IMG/VR virus record: IMGVR_UViG_3300042452_000449
Location: 1 to 24,029 of that record
Origin: a virus
DNA length: 24,029 nucleotides
Direction: 5' to 3' (one strand)
Positions 1 through 6,733 of the stretch are shown piece after piece (the stretch's first letter is position 1; every line of letters begins with the position of its first letter). The notes under the pieces are model-generated. The model had not been told where the DNA came from, did not search any database, and was given only the letters and a program-made list of their open reading frames with translations. Both the position numbers and the translations under genes were made by a program.

Positions 1-951
1 ATGGTCGGTTGGCACGACCAATTCACGATAGGCAACTCTAGATTTGCCGTTTATGAGTGTGTTTATGATGGCGCAAAGCAATTTGGGACAACCTACTACG
101 TGTTCTGGGTCAGTCCTTCTCGAGCTGGTTGTTTTGTTGGAACAAATGGCTGGGACACGGTCGCTCACACATTCACGGGCACTCAGTATTTAGACTACGC
201 GCTCCAGCCGTCAGATGCCTACGGTCAATCGCTGGATTATGGTGGTGGTGCAACAAATCTCACATCACCGATGTATTTCAACAACACTACCACGCTTGAC
301 ATATTCAGGTATACTTCCACGGCTGATTCAAAACAAAGTTGGTTTTTGTTTAGACAAGGTCTACCTGTCTCATATCCTTTCGCAATTCATCGCGCTGATA
401 CTCCCTTGTACTCGTGGTTAGACTTGGATACGGGTATGATCCCAGGTCTTTATAGCGTAGCCGCCGGCACAGCTAATGCGACAGGATCTGTTCAATTTTA
501 CCTTCAAGAAAACATTCAAAGAGCCTATCCCTACGGTCAAGCACAGGTAGGTGCGCCTAACCCTTATTACTATAATGCGTACGGCTGGCACGGCTTATAC
601 TGTGGTATGTATGCTTACTACGGCACGGGAAAAGTCTATGGCGGTTGGAACGTGAATGCCAGCTTCGGAGTGAACGGGAAAGTAATTATCCCCGTGGGTT
701 CCCCCGAGGTTAACCCAGCGTATCTAGCCCCGTTCAACCCAATTTGCTCCGAACTTCCTTGGACTTCTTTCTCCTCAACCCCTCTGGCGACTGATTTCGG
801 AGTCTATATGCACTACGCCAACAACACACTAAACTTCGAAGACCGGTTCGTCGTTGACCCCGGCGTCGAAGAGTGGGAAATTCTCAACTGCACAAATAAC
901 GCCACGGTTACAACTGCCGTTAGCCCAACATTCCTGGCTCGTGTGGTCTAA
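1..951 (+). CDS. Putative virion structural protein (possibly 5'-partial)
   Basis: A 316-residue open frame begins at base 1 and ends with TAA at 949-951. Because it starts exactly at the window edge, the first Met may be internal and the gene longer. I do not recognise the family. The protein is rich in Tyr, Gly, Asn, Thr and Trp, has no obvious catalytic motif, membrane segment or signal peptide, and looks beta-rich throughout. It sits at the head of a run of fibre-like genes, so a tail-fibre or other virion-surface role is inferred from context and composition. The next gene starts two bases after its stop. Confidence 0.6.
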   Translation: MVGWHDQFTIGNSRFAVYECVYDGAKQFGTTYYVFWVSPSRAGCFVGTNGWDTVAHTFTGTQYLDYALQPSDAYGQSLDYGGGATNLTSPMYFNNTTTLDIFRYTSTADSKQSWFLFRQGLPVSYPFAIHRADTPLYSWLDLDTGMIPGLYSVAAGTANATGSVQFYLQENIQRAYPYGQAQVGAPNPYYYNAYGWHGLYCGMYAYYGTGKVYGGWNVNASFGVNGKVIIPVGSPEVNPAYLAPFNPICSELPWTSFSSTPLATDFGVYMHYANNTLNFEDRFVVDPGVEEWEILNCTNNATVTTAVSPTFLARVV

Positions 952-953
952 CG

Positions 954-1154
954 ATGGCCACTTTTCCGATCAGCAACGACAGAGTTAATCTCGACCTGTT
1001 CCCCTCGGGGGATTGCCCAACTTTGCCAACCCAGGGTCAAGTTTGGCCGCAAGGGTTATTCTTCGGGTCATACGCTAACCTTGCAAATGGGGCTCCTGCA
1101 GCCCCCGAAAGCACAGATTTCGTTGATTACCTTTACCCAGTGTCGACTAATTGA
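954..1154 (+). CDS. Small virion-associated protein, paralogue of the next gene
   Basis: A 66-residue protein whose ATG lies two bases after the upstream stop, implying co-translation. It starts MATFPIS and carries CPTLPTQGQVWP in the middle and a DFVDYLYPV-type end. The next gene starts MATFPIG and has NWPTLPTTGQIWP and an FTDYLYWV end, so the two are clearly paralogues. This copy lacks the 30-residue repeats found in the longer one. The function is unknown. Location in the fibre cluster and the GQxWP motif suggest a small structural or decoration protein. The shared ends argue that this is a real gene despite its size. Confidence 0.6.
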   Translation: MATFPISNDRVNLDLFPSGDCPTLPTQGQVWPQGLFFGSYANLANGAPAAPESTDFVDYLYPVSTN

Positions 1155-1163
1155 TGACGTAAG

Positions 1164-1625
1164 ATGGCAACTTTTCCGATTGGTGACGACTTTATCTACG
1201 GACTTGTTAGCTCCACCTCGTTTACAGAGGTGAGTGATGGTGGCCAAGGGGAATTGTTGCCAAGGTATTGGTCTGCCCAAGGGTTACTTAATCTACTTCC
1301 GGGTTTCACGTCCCTTACGCCCATACTTAACCAAACGAGTCAAGTATCGGTTCGCACATGGCCCGCTCAAGGTTTACTCAACCTGCTACCGGGGTTCACT
1401 TCTCTCACGCCGCTCGTCAACCAAACAAGCGAGGTTTCGGTTCGAACTTACCTCGCAACCAGCACCCTGAATATGAATTTCTCAGGTTCTCCAACTTGCA
1501 ACTGGCCGACCCTTCCAACCACGGGACAAATCTGGCCGTTAAACAATTACTTCTACGAGTACGCGTCAGCTTCACCCTCCCTGACACCTCAGCAAGAATT
1601 CACCGACTATCTTTACTGGGTTTGA
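1164..1625 (+). CDS. Repeat-containing virion-associated protein
   Basis: A 153-residue protein. Residues 1-7 and about 105-153 match the preceding 66-residue gene. Between them lie two tandem 30-residue copies (residues 35-64 and 65-94) with the core AQGLLNLLPGFTSLTP and NQTS, followed by a degenerate third start (TYLATSTLNMNF). The two copies share 25 of 30 residues. No enzyme motif is visible. A structural role on the tail or fibre is inferred from position and the repeat architecture. The start ATG at 1164 lies 9 bases after the previous stop, with only a weak purine-rich stretch upstream. Confidence 0.65.
   Translation: MATFPIGDDFIYGLVSSTSFTEVSDGGQGELLPRYWSAQGLLNLLPGFTSLTPILNQTSQVSVRTWPAQGLLNLLPGFTSLTPLVNQTSEVSVRTYLATSTLNMNFSGSPTCNWPTLPTTGQIWPLNNYFYEYASASPSLTPQQEFTDYLYWV
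1266..1445 (+). repeat. Two tandem 90-bp coding repeats
   Basis: Copy 1 spans 1266-1355 and copy 2 spans 1356-1445, in the same frame. By my codon-by-codon alignment, 25 of 30 residues are identical, while 15 of the conserved codons differ only synonymously. The protein repeat is therefore conserved although the DNA has diverged. Confidence 0.85.
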
Positions 1626-1651
1626 GTTTAACTTCTCTCTAATTTCTAGCC

Positions 1652-1846
1652 ATGGCAGCTCCCAACATCAAAAGTTCAACAACTTTAACATCCGTCTTCC
1701 GGAAATCAACTGGTTACGCGGTCAATTCGACTCTGGCTGCAGCACTCAGTAATGCCACTGGTAGTGGAAAAAGACAAAGCTTTCGCGCGCAAGCGAGCTC
1801 CGATAGTGCTCTGGAACTTGTTATCAGCTACGAGGGGATCAGCTGA
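1652..1846 (+). CDS. Small virion protein (MAAPNI-type N-terminus)
   Basis: A 64-residue protein starting MAAPNIKSSTTLTSVF, rich in Ser, Ala and Thr. The opening resembles a class of short phage proteins starting MAAPNI that sit among fibre genes of marine phages; this is recalled similarity, not a search result. Such proteins are often longer, so this one may be a shortened member. It has no membrane segment or catalytic motif. Its TGA stop overlaps the next ATG in a TGATG junction (1844-1848), so translation of the next gene is probably coupled to it. Confidence 0.55.
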   Translation: MAAPNIKSSTTLTSVFRKSTGYAVNSTLAAALSNATGSGKRQSFRAQASSDSALELVISYEGIS

Positions 1847-2631
1847 TGCTTGGTTTCAACGGCGGATTGATGGGCGTCCGGCGCACGCCGACAACCGGTT
1901 CAGCGTCTGGGCTGTGGTTCCAGAATGAGCAGAGCGTGGCGAAGCGTGCAGGAATTTGGCCAATTTCTGGAGGCATTGCCGGGCTAAATCCAGTTCTCTG
2001 GTATGACTTCGCAGATGAGTCAACTGTCACAACATCAAGCGGACAGATTACGCAGATTACAGACAAAGGAAGCCTTGGCCGTACACTGACAGCCAGTGCT
2101 ACCGGACCAACCTACGCGACAACAATCAACGGCTACAAGGTGTCAGATTGGGGCACCAGTGCTCATAGCAACTGCTTGCGCAATACCGATACAACAGGTT
2201 TTACCGTTGAAGAAATCTACTGCGTAGCAGACAGCAGCGAGACCAGCAGCATTACAAACTCAGGATTGCTTGGTAGCTATACGGACGTTGACAAGACAAT
2301 CATTATGAACGGGTCAGGTACAGGTTTTGAGGGGCCACTTGGCGGAAACTACTACATAGATCGAGTCTTTTTGAATGGTGGCACAACAGATAGATACTCT
2401 AATGTGTTCTCAGAAATTGCAAGCCCTTGCATTTTGCGAATGCTTGATACACGTGGGGCCATCACTGGAACGACCGGAGGATTCCAAATTGGAAGGGATC
2501 GCGGAAACGGCAACCGTGGCTGGCGCGGCCTGATCGCTGAAGTTGTCTGCTTCTCTTCCGTATTGGGCAGCGATGATCGGGCAGTAGTACAAAACGCGCT
2601 TGCTTCTAAATGGGGCATCACGCTGGTTTGA
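1846..2631 (+). CDS. LamG/jelly-roll-like tail or fibre protein
   Basis: A 261-residue protein. Residues about 8-40 carry a GVRRTPTTGSASGLW..NEQ..AKRAGIWP signature that I associate with virion proteins of cyanophages and other marine phages. From about residue 48 it reads LWYDFADESTV, then a predicted beta-rich domain with an ITDKGSLG segment, ending GLIAEVVCFSSVL..DDRAVVQNALASKWGI. That order is typical of concanavalin/LamG-like jelly rolls, including the closing strand and short helix. Such domains usually bind carbohydrate, so a role in host-surface recognition is inferred. The start overlaps the upstream stop by one base. Confidence 0.65.
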   Translation: MLGFNGGLMGVRRTPTTGSASGLWFQNEQSVAKRAGIWPISGGIAGLNPVLWYDFADESTVTTSSGQITQITDKGSLGRTLTASATGPTYATTINGYKVSDWGTSAHSNCLRNTDTTGFTVEEIYCVADSSETSSITNSGLLGSYTDVDKTIIMNGSGTGFEGPLGGNYYIDRVFLNGGTTDRYSNVFSEIASPCILRMLDTRGAITGTTGGFQIGRDRGNGNRGWRGLIAEVVCFSSVLGSDDRAVVQNALASKWGITLV

Positions 2632-2656
2632 CCGCAGGGGTAAAACCTCCTATAAA
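2628..2656 (+). promoter_or_regulatory. Sigma70-like promoter TTGACC-N17-TATAAA
   Basis: TTGACC at 2628-2633 and TATAAA at 2651-2656 are separated by 17 bases. The -35 overlaps the stop codon of the preceding gene. The predicted transcript would start near 2663, about 11 bases before the collagen-like gene. Sequence-based only. Confidence 0.5.
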
Positions 2657-2673
2657 GGGTTTAAGTTTGTTGT

Positions 2674-3558
2674 ATGCCAACTCTAATTTTCCCGTCGCCT
2701 GCTTACAACGGACAGATCTACCCTGATCCCCCTATCGCAGGTGTAGATCAATACGAGTATAACGAGCAATTTGACACTTGGGAGTTGCTTTCAAGCGGAC
2801 CTGGACCGGTTGGGCCTGTCGGACCGCCGGGACCGCCAGGACCTTCTGGAACGCCGGGAACTCCCGGGACTCCTGGTTCACCTGGGCCTACAGGTTCGCC
2901 GGGACCAACTGGTACTCCCGGAACTCCTGGTTCACCTGGGCCTACAGGTTCGCCGGGGCCAACTGGTACCCCTGGAACTAATGGATCTCCTGGTTCTCCT
3001 GGGCCTACAGGACCAACTGGTACTCCTGGAAATGATGGGACTCCTGGTTCTCCTGGGCCTACAGGACCAACTGGTACTCCTGGAAATGATGGGACTCCTG
3101 GTTCTCCTGGGCCTACGGGACCAACGGGACCGGAAGGACCTGTGGGACCGCCCGGACCTCCTGGAGGAGGATCGTCGGAATTTACGTTTACATATTGGAC
3201 AACAAACTTACTCCCTGCGGGGGGCGCTGAAAACATTAATCTTGGTATGGGGAGTTTGTTCAACCTGGTGTCAATTTCGTCGGATTCGCAAATGTGGATT
3301 CGCGTTTATGGTGAGCCAACGGCAAGAGCCGCTGACACAAGAACATCCCCTGGTGGAACTCCCCCCTTGAGTGGAACTGGTTTCTACGCTGAAGCTGTAA
3401 CGACAACGGCAGAGGAGACAATCACCTTTGCGCCCCTGCCAGTTGTTTACACGGGAACCGGTTTAACTTACGTAAGGGTAGTAAATATGGCCTCCAGTCC
3501 ACAAACACTGGAGCTAGTGTTCCAAACACTTGAAATCGTTCCTTCTCCACCCGGCTGA
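2674..3558 (+). CDS. Collagen-like fibre protein
   Basis: A 294-residue protein in three parts. The N-terminal 41 residues contain [15 protein letters not shown] and an aromatic, acidic segment, probably the virion-attachment part. Residues about 42-166 are an almost uninterrupted Gly-X-Y collagen repeat dominated by GPT, GTP, GSP and GND triplets. The C-terminal ~128 residues form a predicted beta-rich globular domain that probably drives trimerisation or receptor contact. Phage collagen repeats are known in fibres, where they fold as trimeric triple helices. Start ATG 2674 lacks a clear Shine-Dalgarno sequence and lies about 11 bases after the predicted transcription start. Confidence 0.85.
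   Translation: MPTLIFPSPAYNGQIYPDPPIAGVDQYEYNEQFDTWELLSSGPGPVGPVGPPGPPGPSGTPGTPGTPGSPGPTGSPGPTGTPGTPGSPGPTGSPGPTGTPGTNGSPGSPGPTGPTGTPGNDGTPGSPGPTGPTGTPGNDGTPGSPGPTGPTGPEGPVGPPGPPGGGSSEFTFTYWTTNLLPAGGAENINLGMGSLFNLVSISSDSQMWIRVYGEPTARAADTRTSPGGTPPLSGTGFYAEAVTTTAEETITFAPLPVVYTGTGLTYVRVVNMASSPQTLELVFQTLEIVPSPPG
2875..3129 (+). repeat. 54-bp tandem repeats encoding 18-residue Gly-X-Y units
   Basis: Units beginning GGTTC(A/T)CCTGGG start at 2875, 2929, 2992, 3046 and 3100. Spacings are 54, 63, 54 and 54 bases. The 63-base step holds one 9-base (3-residue) insertion. The 2992 and 3046 units look almost identical in DNA, suggesting recent duplication by slippage or recombination. Confidence 0.85.
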
Positions 3559-3567
3559 TAAAACATT

Positions 3568-3663
3568 GTGGTACTCAACAAAGTTCAACTGTTAAATAAT
3601 GTTGGGGTAGCAGCCGGAAGTTACGTTAACCCGAACCTCATCGTGACATCTGACGTGGGGTAA
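3568..3663 (+). pseudogene. Remnant of a fibre gene (31 codons), paralogue of the next gene's N-terminus
   Basis: A GTG-initiated frame of 31 codons ends with TAA at 3661-3663. Its translation begins VVLNKVQLLNNVGVAAGSYV, which aligns with MALSKVQLFSPTPFIPPGSP at the start of the glycine-rich fibre gene at 3692. The DNA also matches over the first ~24 bases (ACTCARCAAAGTTCAACT). The rest of the fibre is absent. It is most simply the stub of a deleted tandem fibre paralogue, although a tiny expressed peptide cannot be excluded. It occupies most of the 133-base gap between genes. Confidence 0.45.
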
Positions 3664-3691
3664 AATACCAACAAGAAGGTGAGAAAGTTTA

Positions 3692-4666
3692 ATGGCACTC
3701 AGCAAAGTTCAACTATTTAGCCCCACACCGTTCATTCCCCCCGGATCCCCGGCAAATAAAATTGTCGCCCCGTTAGAAGTTTTAACAGGCACTTACTTCT
3801 GCAATAACTTCACCCTTAACAGTGGTACGAACTGCTACATTCGGGACACGGTTTACATCATGGCCCGTGGCGACGTAATTATCAACGGTGGCATAAGAGG
3901 CGACGGGGACGAAGCAGGTGTTCTTCCTCCGATGAGTTATTCCATCTTAGGCAGCCAGTGGAGTTCAACAGTGGTAAGTCAGTCCGATCTGTTCGGAAAT
4001 TACGGAAACTACAACGGTGCAGGTATTGCCGGGGCGCGAACGGCCATAGGCGGTTTAGCTTCTGAGGCGATTGTGAATTTACGGGGTTCAGATGGTGCCT
4101 CAGGGTACTTAGCTAAGCTAGGCACGACCCCTGTCGGCGGTCATTTCTCTTCGGGAGGTCTTGCCGGAAAGACCCTCATCGTTCGAGCTCTAGGAAACAT
4201 TATAATTGGCTCCAGTGCCTTTATTAACTGTAATGGGCAATGGGCACAAAATTGGGGTGCCTCGCTATTCCCTTTACCCCCGGAGCTTGTGATGTCAGGT
4301 GCCGGCGGTGGATCAGGGGGCGTAATCATTTTAGACGCTGATGGGTTATGCGTCAATACCGGATCTCTTGCCGCCACAGGTGGTAAGGGAAGCAATGGTT
4401 TAAATGGTAGTTTTGGTGGTGGTGGTGGTGGCGGCGGTATTATTATCGTTCAGTCACGTTATGAGACTTCCGTGCTAGGAACGACGGCTGTAAGCGGGGG
4501 ACTTGCAGGCGACTCTTCAGGCACTCTCCTGGGCTCAGGGGGCGGAGGAGGTTGCGGGGGGTTTGGGGGAAATGGGGGGGTAGGGTACGTACCTGGTGAT
4601 CTCAACCCTAGAGCTCCGTTGAACGGAGCCGTAGGAGTTGTTCGACAATGGGGTACTCCTTGGTAA
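3692..4666 (+). CDS. Glycine-rich tail fibre protein
   Basis: A 324-residue protein with an N-terminal conserved segment (MALSKVQLFSPTPF, then VLTGTYFCNNFTLNSG and a VYIMARGDVIING stretch) and a C-terminal half dense in glycine runs, for example residues ~241-250 and ~283-292. The G-rich loops between short hydrophobic strands (IIIVQS, VIILD) resemble the glycine-rich fibre proteins frequent in aquatic phages; polyglycine-rich tips bind host surfaces in some T-even adhesins. An AGAAGGTGAG-type purine stretch precedes ATG 3692. The final residues overlap the start of the next gene. Confidence 0.7.
   Translation: MALSKVQLFSPTPFIPPGSPANKIVAPLEVLTGTYFCNNFTLNSGTNCYIRDTVYIMARGDVIINGGIRGDGDEAGVLPPMSYSILGSQWSSTVVSQSDLFGNYGNYNGAGIAGARTAIGGLASEAIVNLRGSDGASGYLAKLGTTPVGGHFSSGGLAGKTLIVRALGNIIIGSSAFINCNGQWAQNWGASLFPLPPELVMSGAGGGSGGVIILDADGLCVNTGSLAATGGKGSNGLNGSFGGGGGGGGIIIVQSRYETSVLGTTAVSGGLAGDSSGTLLGSGGGGGCGGFGGNGGVGYVPGDLNPRAPLNGAVGVVRQWGTPW
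4415..4438 (+). repeat. GGT/GGC codon microsatellite
   Basis: Eight consecutive glycine codons, five GGT then two GGC and one GGT, form a short trinucleotide repeat inside the glycine-rich fibre gene. Changes in copy number would stay in frame. Confidence 0.8.
4538..4585 (+). other. G-run cluster with G-quadruplex potential
   Basis: G-runs of 5, 6, 5, 7 and 3 bases occur at 4538-4542, 4556-4561, 4565-4569, 4574-4580 and 4583-4585 on the coding strand. The last four are separated by 3, 4 and 2 bases, satisfying the usual G-quadruplex pattern. The runs are also candidate slippage sites. Confidence 0.65.
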
Positions 4667-5016
4667 TGACTTTAGACACAAACATGAACTATTCTGTCAC
4701 TGATTGCTACTACGCGGATGTAGACCACAAAACCATAGCTTGCTGGCTAGAGATACCAGATGCGGAAAAAATGTTTCTACTTCTTACAGCGGACGCTCCA
4801 GATTCAACAGCAACTTTTTATGAAAACGCTCTGAACGGGGAGTATGGTCCCATCACAAGTTACACTGACTCTCACTGGTATTGCACACTACACGGGTTTT
4901 ACTGGAATGACCAGTACTACGGTTTAGGGGATGTAATGGTTTCTCCATCTGGAGAGCAACCTCCCAACTCCACCAACGAACCAAATCCTTACTACTTTAC
5001 GCGAGTTCTATCATGA
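4648..5016 (+). CDS. Hypothetical fibre-module protein
   Basis: A 122-residue protein rich in Tyr, Asp and Cys, with no motif I recognise. The ATG at 4648 lies inside the end of the glycine-rich fibre gene (19-base overlap) and has AGGAG at 4633-4637, ten bases upstream. This is why I prefer it over the ATG at 4666, which forms a TAATG junction with the fibre stop and would give 116 residues. Its stop overlaps the next start in an ATGA at 5013-5016. Position between a fibre and a chaperone-like gene suggests a fibre or adhesin accessory role. That is inference. Confidence 0.6.
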   Translation: MGYSLVMTLDTNMNYSVTDCYYADVDHKTIACWLEIPDAEKMFLLLTADAPDSTATFYENALNGEYGPITSYTDSHWYCTLHGFYWNDQYYGLGDVMVSPSGEQPPNSTNEPNPYYFTRVLS

Positions 5017-5345
5017 AAGCACAAGTACAAACCTACAGCGGGTGGAATGGGGAAACCTGGATTCAAGCCTCGTTCCAATGGTCGGATTCTCTCGAGACTG
5101 CCAAAGAAAGCCTAAAGACTCTGACAAATACCCAAGCATACACTTACCTACAACCATCGGATTGGCTGGTAGTTCGACAAACTGAAACAGGAGTCGATGC
5201 TCCAGAAGTCTGGACAACGTGGCGTCAGGAAATTCGTGATTGCGCTATCCAGAAAAATCAAGAAATCTCCCTCTGTTCTTCAAAAGAAGAACTTGCTGAG
5301 TACACCGCAAGCGACCAATACCTGGAATGGCCTGACTCACCCTAG
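5013..5345 (+). CDS. Putative tail-fibre assembly chaperone-like protein
   Basis: A 110-residue protein. Residues about 46-74 read YLQPSDWLVVRQTETG followed by PEVW..WRQEIRD. This matches the YLxxTDWxVxRxxETGxxxPxxxxxxRxxxR pattern common in phage tail-fibre assembly and tail chaperone proteins encoded just after fibre genes. The N-terminus (VQTYSGWNGETW) is beta-like and the C-terminus acidic. The start overlaps the upstream stop (ATGA), indicating coupling with the fibre genes. The TAG at 5343-5345 overlaps the stop of the opposing minus-strand gene, so this is the end of the rightward fibre operon. The chaperone role rests on a short motif and on position. Confidence 0.55.
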   Translation: MKAQVQTYSGWNGETWIQASFQWSDSLETAKESLKTLTNTQAYTYLQPSDWLVVRQTETGVDAPEVWTTWRQEIRDCAIQKNQEISLCSSKEELAEYTASDQYLEWPDSP

Positions 5346-6094
5346 AAGTCGAGAGACAACTCCTCTGAGTCGGATTTTTTGAACGACCCGTACAGACTCT
5401 CCGGAGTCTCATATTCACCGCAACCCTTACTTCGGTTGGCACTGGCGAGGACGATTGCGTACCTCGCCTTTTCATTATGGAACTTTTTCCAGGACTCCCA
5501 GAGCGTCTCGAGTCGAAACTTCTTCGCAGTCGGCGGGCCAACCAACGCAATGTCCGTGTACCTTAGTTTATTTTCAGTCATGAAAATATCGGCAATCTCG
5601 CTGAACGACAGCCCAGTATGATCGACGTCTGTGCGCATTCCTCGACGAATTTGCTTGCCCGTTAGACAGCAGACGCAGGGCAACTCAACCTGATCTCGAA
5701 ATTTCTTCAACTGATCTTTGACGGCGCCACGCATCGCAGACTTCACGGCATTGTAATGCTTTTCCTCCGCAGTTGCCGCAGAGGCGATCTTCTTGGTCGG
5801 ATATAACGCCTCTACCAGCTTGCTCTTTGAAATCGGCTGGCGAGTTCCAGCTCTCTCGAGTGAGAGCATCTTCACTTTTCGCCCACCGGCAATCTCGACG
5901 TTGCGAAGGTAAACAGCAGTCTCAGAATCCTGACCCAGTTTCCCCCACTGTTCGGTCAATCGGCAGCTGCGAAGAATGAACTCGGCAGGCTCACCACACA
6001 GACGACTGCCTGCGCGATGGTTGCCAATGATTCGGCCAATCTTTTCGTTGTACTGACCTTTGTTCAGATCGAAAGTAGTTTTTCCAAGTGTCAT
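5342..6094 (-). CDS. HNH-endonuclease-like protein on the minus strand
   Basis: A 250-residue protein, the only convincing minus-strand gene here. The central region has Cys140, Cys142 and Cys143 (LPCVCCLTGKQIR), then DVDHTGLSFSEIADIF with Asp158-His159. Further on are a W..FHNEKARY segment and SANRSKG (residues ~218-224), the order expected of an HNH/treble-clef nuclease: Cys pair, DH, H, N. The N-terminal ~100 residues are of a type seen before such nuclease domains in phage proteins, but I cannot name it. The C-terminus ends SEELSLDF, close to the tips of two other proteins here. It overlaps the fibre operon end by four bases. It could be a free-standing homing or defence-related nuclease, or a recombination enzyme. 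No confident promoter was found upstream on the minus strand. Confidence 0.6.
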   Translation of the reverse strand: MTLGKTTFDLNKGQYNEKIGRIIGNHRAGSRLCGEPAEFILRSCRLTEQWGKLGQDSETAVYLRNVEIAGGRKVKMLSLERAGTRQPISKSKLVEALYPTKKIASAATAEEKHYNAVKSAMRGAVKDQLKKFRDQVELPCVCCLTGKQIRRGMRTDVDHTGLSFSEIADIFMTENKLRYTDIALVGPPTAKKFRLETLWESWKKFHNEKARYAIVLASANRSKGCGEYETPESLYGSFKKSDSEELSLDF

Positions 6095-6134
6095 GACATA
6101 TTTCGCGGAATATCCCGCAGTTTCCCTCGATAAC

Positions 6135-6161
6135 TTTACCCACCACGGCTCTCGCTATAGT
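6135..6161 (+). promoter_or_regulatory. Promoter TTTACC-N15-TATAGT
   Basis: TTTACC at 6135-6140 and TATAGT at 6156-6161 are 15 bases apart, in the intergenic gap between the divergent genes at 6094 (-) and 6172 (+). Exactly the same elements and spacing occur at 16821-16847, and a near-identical pair at 21243-21269. The predicted start of transcription is near 6168, very close to the GTG start at 6172. Confidence 0.6.
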
Positions 6162-6171
6162 GAATGAGTGA

Positions 6172-6543
6172 GTGGTACCCGTCGATGTGAACACCGTCAT
6201 TCGTCAACGCGACGACCTAAGACTGCTGGAAGGCACGCAGGTTGAATGTTCGGGTCGGGTCAAAGAGTTTCGCCGTCACGAAAAACGTCAAGACCTTGAC
6301 ACCATTCTCCTTGTCAGCTTGATCGTTACTCCCCTACCAATCGGAGAGTCGATTCTGGTTAGCCACCTGTGGTTTCTTCGCCGTCAGTTCAAGAAGATTG
6401 GTCGCGTGCCAGAGCAAAACGAGCGTGTCAAATTCTTCGGGGAAATCTACTGTTACACTCGCCTCGGAGGGAAATCCATCGACCGAAACCTGTTCGGATC
6501 TACCGACTACGGGATTAAGCCACTAAGTTACAATGCAAATTGA
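6172..6543 (+). CDS. Small basic protein, possibly OB-fold
   Basis: A 123-residue protein that opens the nucleic-acid metabolism operon. Residues ~22-115 alternate short beta segments (EGTQVECSGRVKEF, TILLVSLIVTPL, RVKFFGEIYCYTR), as in OB-fold proteins, and a loop with WFLRRQFKKIGR is strongly basic. Nucleic-acid binding is inferred from this and from neighbours. GTG 6172 is the first in-frame start after the stop at 6169-6171. If the TATAGT promoter is used, the leader is only a few bases, so GTG 6187 is a real alternative. The end overlaps the next gene by 11 bases. Confidence 0.55.
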   Translation: MVPVDVNTVIRQRDDLRLLEGTQVECSGRVKEFRRHEKRQDLDTILLVSLIVTPLPIGESILVSHLWFLRRQFKKIGRVPEQNERVKFFGEIYCYTRLGGKSIDRNLFGSTDYGIKPLSYNAN

Positions 6544-6733
6544 GATTGTCAACCACTTCACCAACACCGGAAAAGAGTTCTTTCGATTTGAACTCTACGA
6601 CGGGCCAGACGGAATCGAGCACGTAAGCGGTTTCGCCTCCGATCTGGTTGAAGCTTTCAGCAAGATTATTGAGTGGAGAGAGCGAATCGGCCAAGACTAC
6701 TACAACGAAATTAACGATGAAACCGACTACTGA
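6533..6733 (+). CDS. Small acidic hypothetical protein
   Basis: A 66-residue acidic protein (MQIEIVNHFTNTGKEFFRFELYDG..), with a predicted two- to three-strand sheet followed by a helix (DLVEAFSKIIEWRER) and an acidic tail ending ETDY. I do not recognise the family. It overlaps the gene before by 11 bases and the exonuclease start by 17 bases, so it lies inside a tightly packed replication operon. The beta-beta-helix pattern recalls small double-stranded-RNA-binding-like or ferredoxin-like folds, but nothing specific supports a function. Confidence 0.55.
   Translation: MQIEIVNHFTNTGKEFFRFELYDGPDGIEHVSGFASDLVEAFSKIIEWRERIGQDYYNEINDETDY

Noticed and set aside
2748-3263. A 171-codon minus-strand frame rich in Gly-Pro opposite the collagen-like gene
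   Set aside because: The reverse complement of Gly-Pro collagen codons also reads Gly-Pro; it is an antisense shadow. The plus frame has plausible flanking domains.
3643-3666. GTGACA and TAAAAT before the glycine-rich fibre gene as a promoter
   Set aside because: The spacer is only 12 bases, outside the workable range for a sigma70-like promoter.
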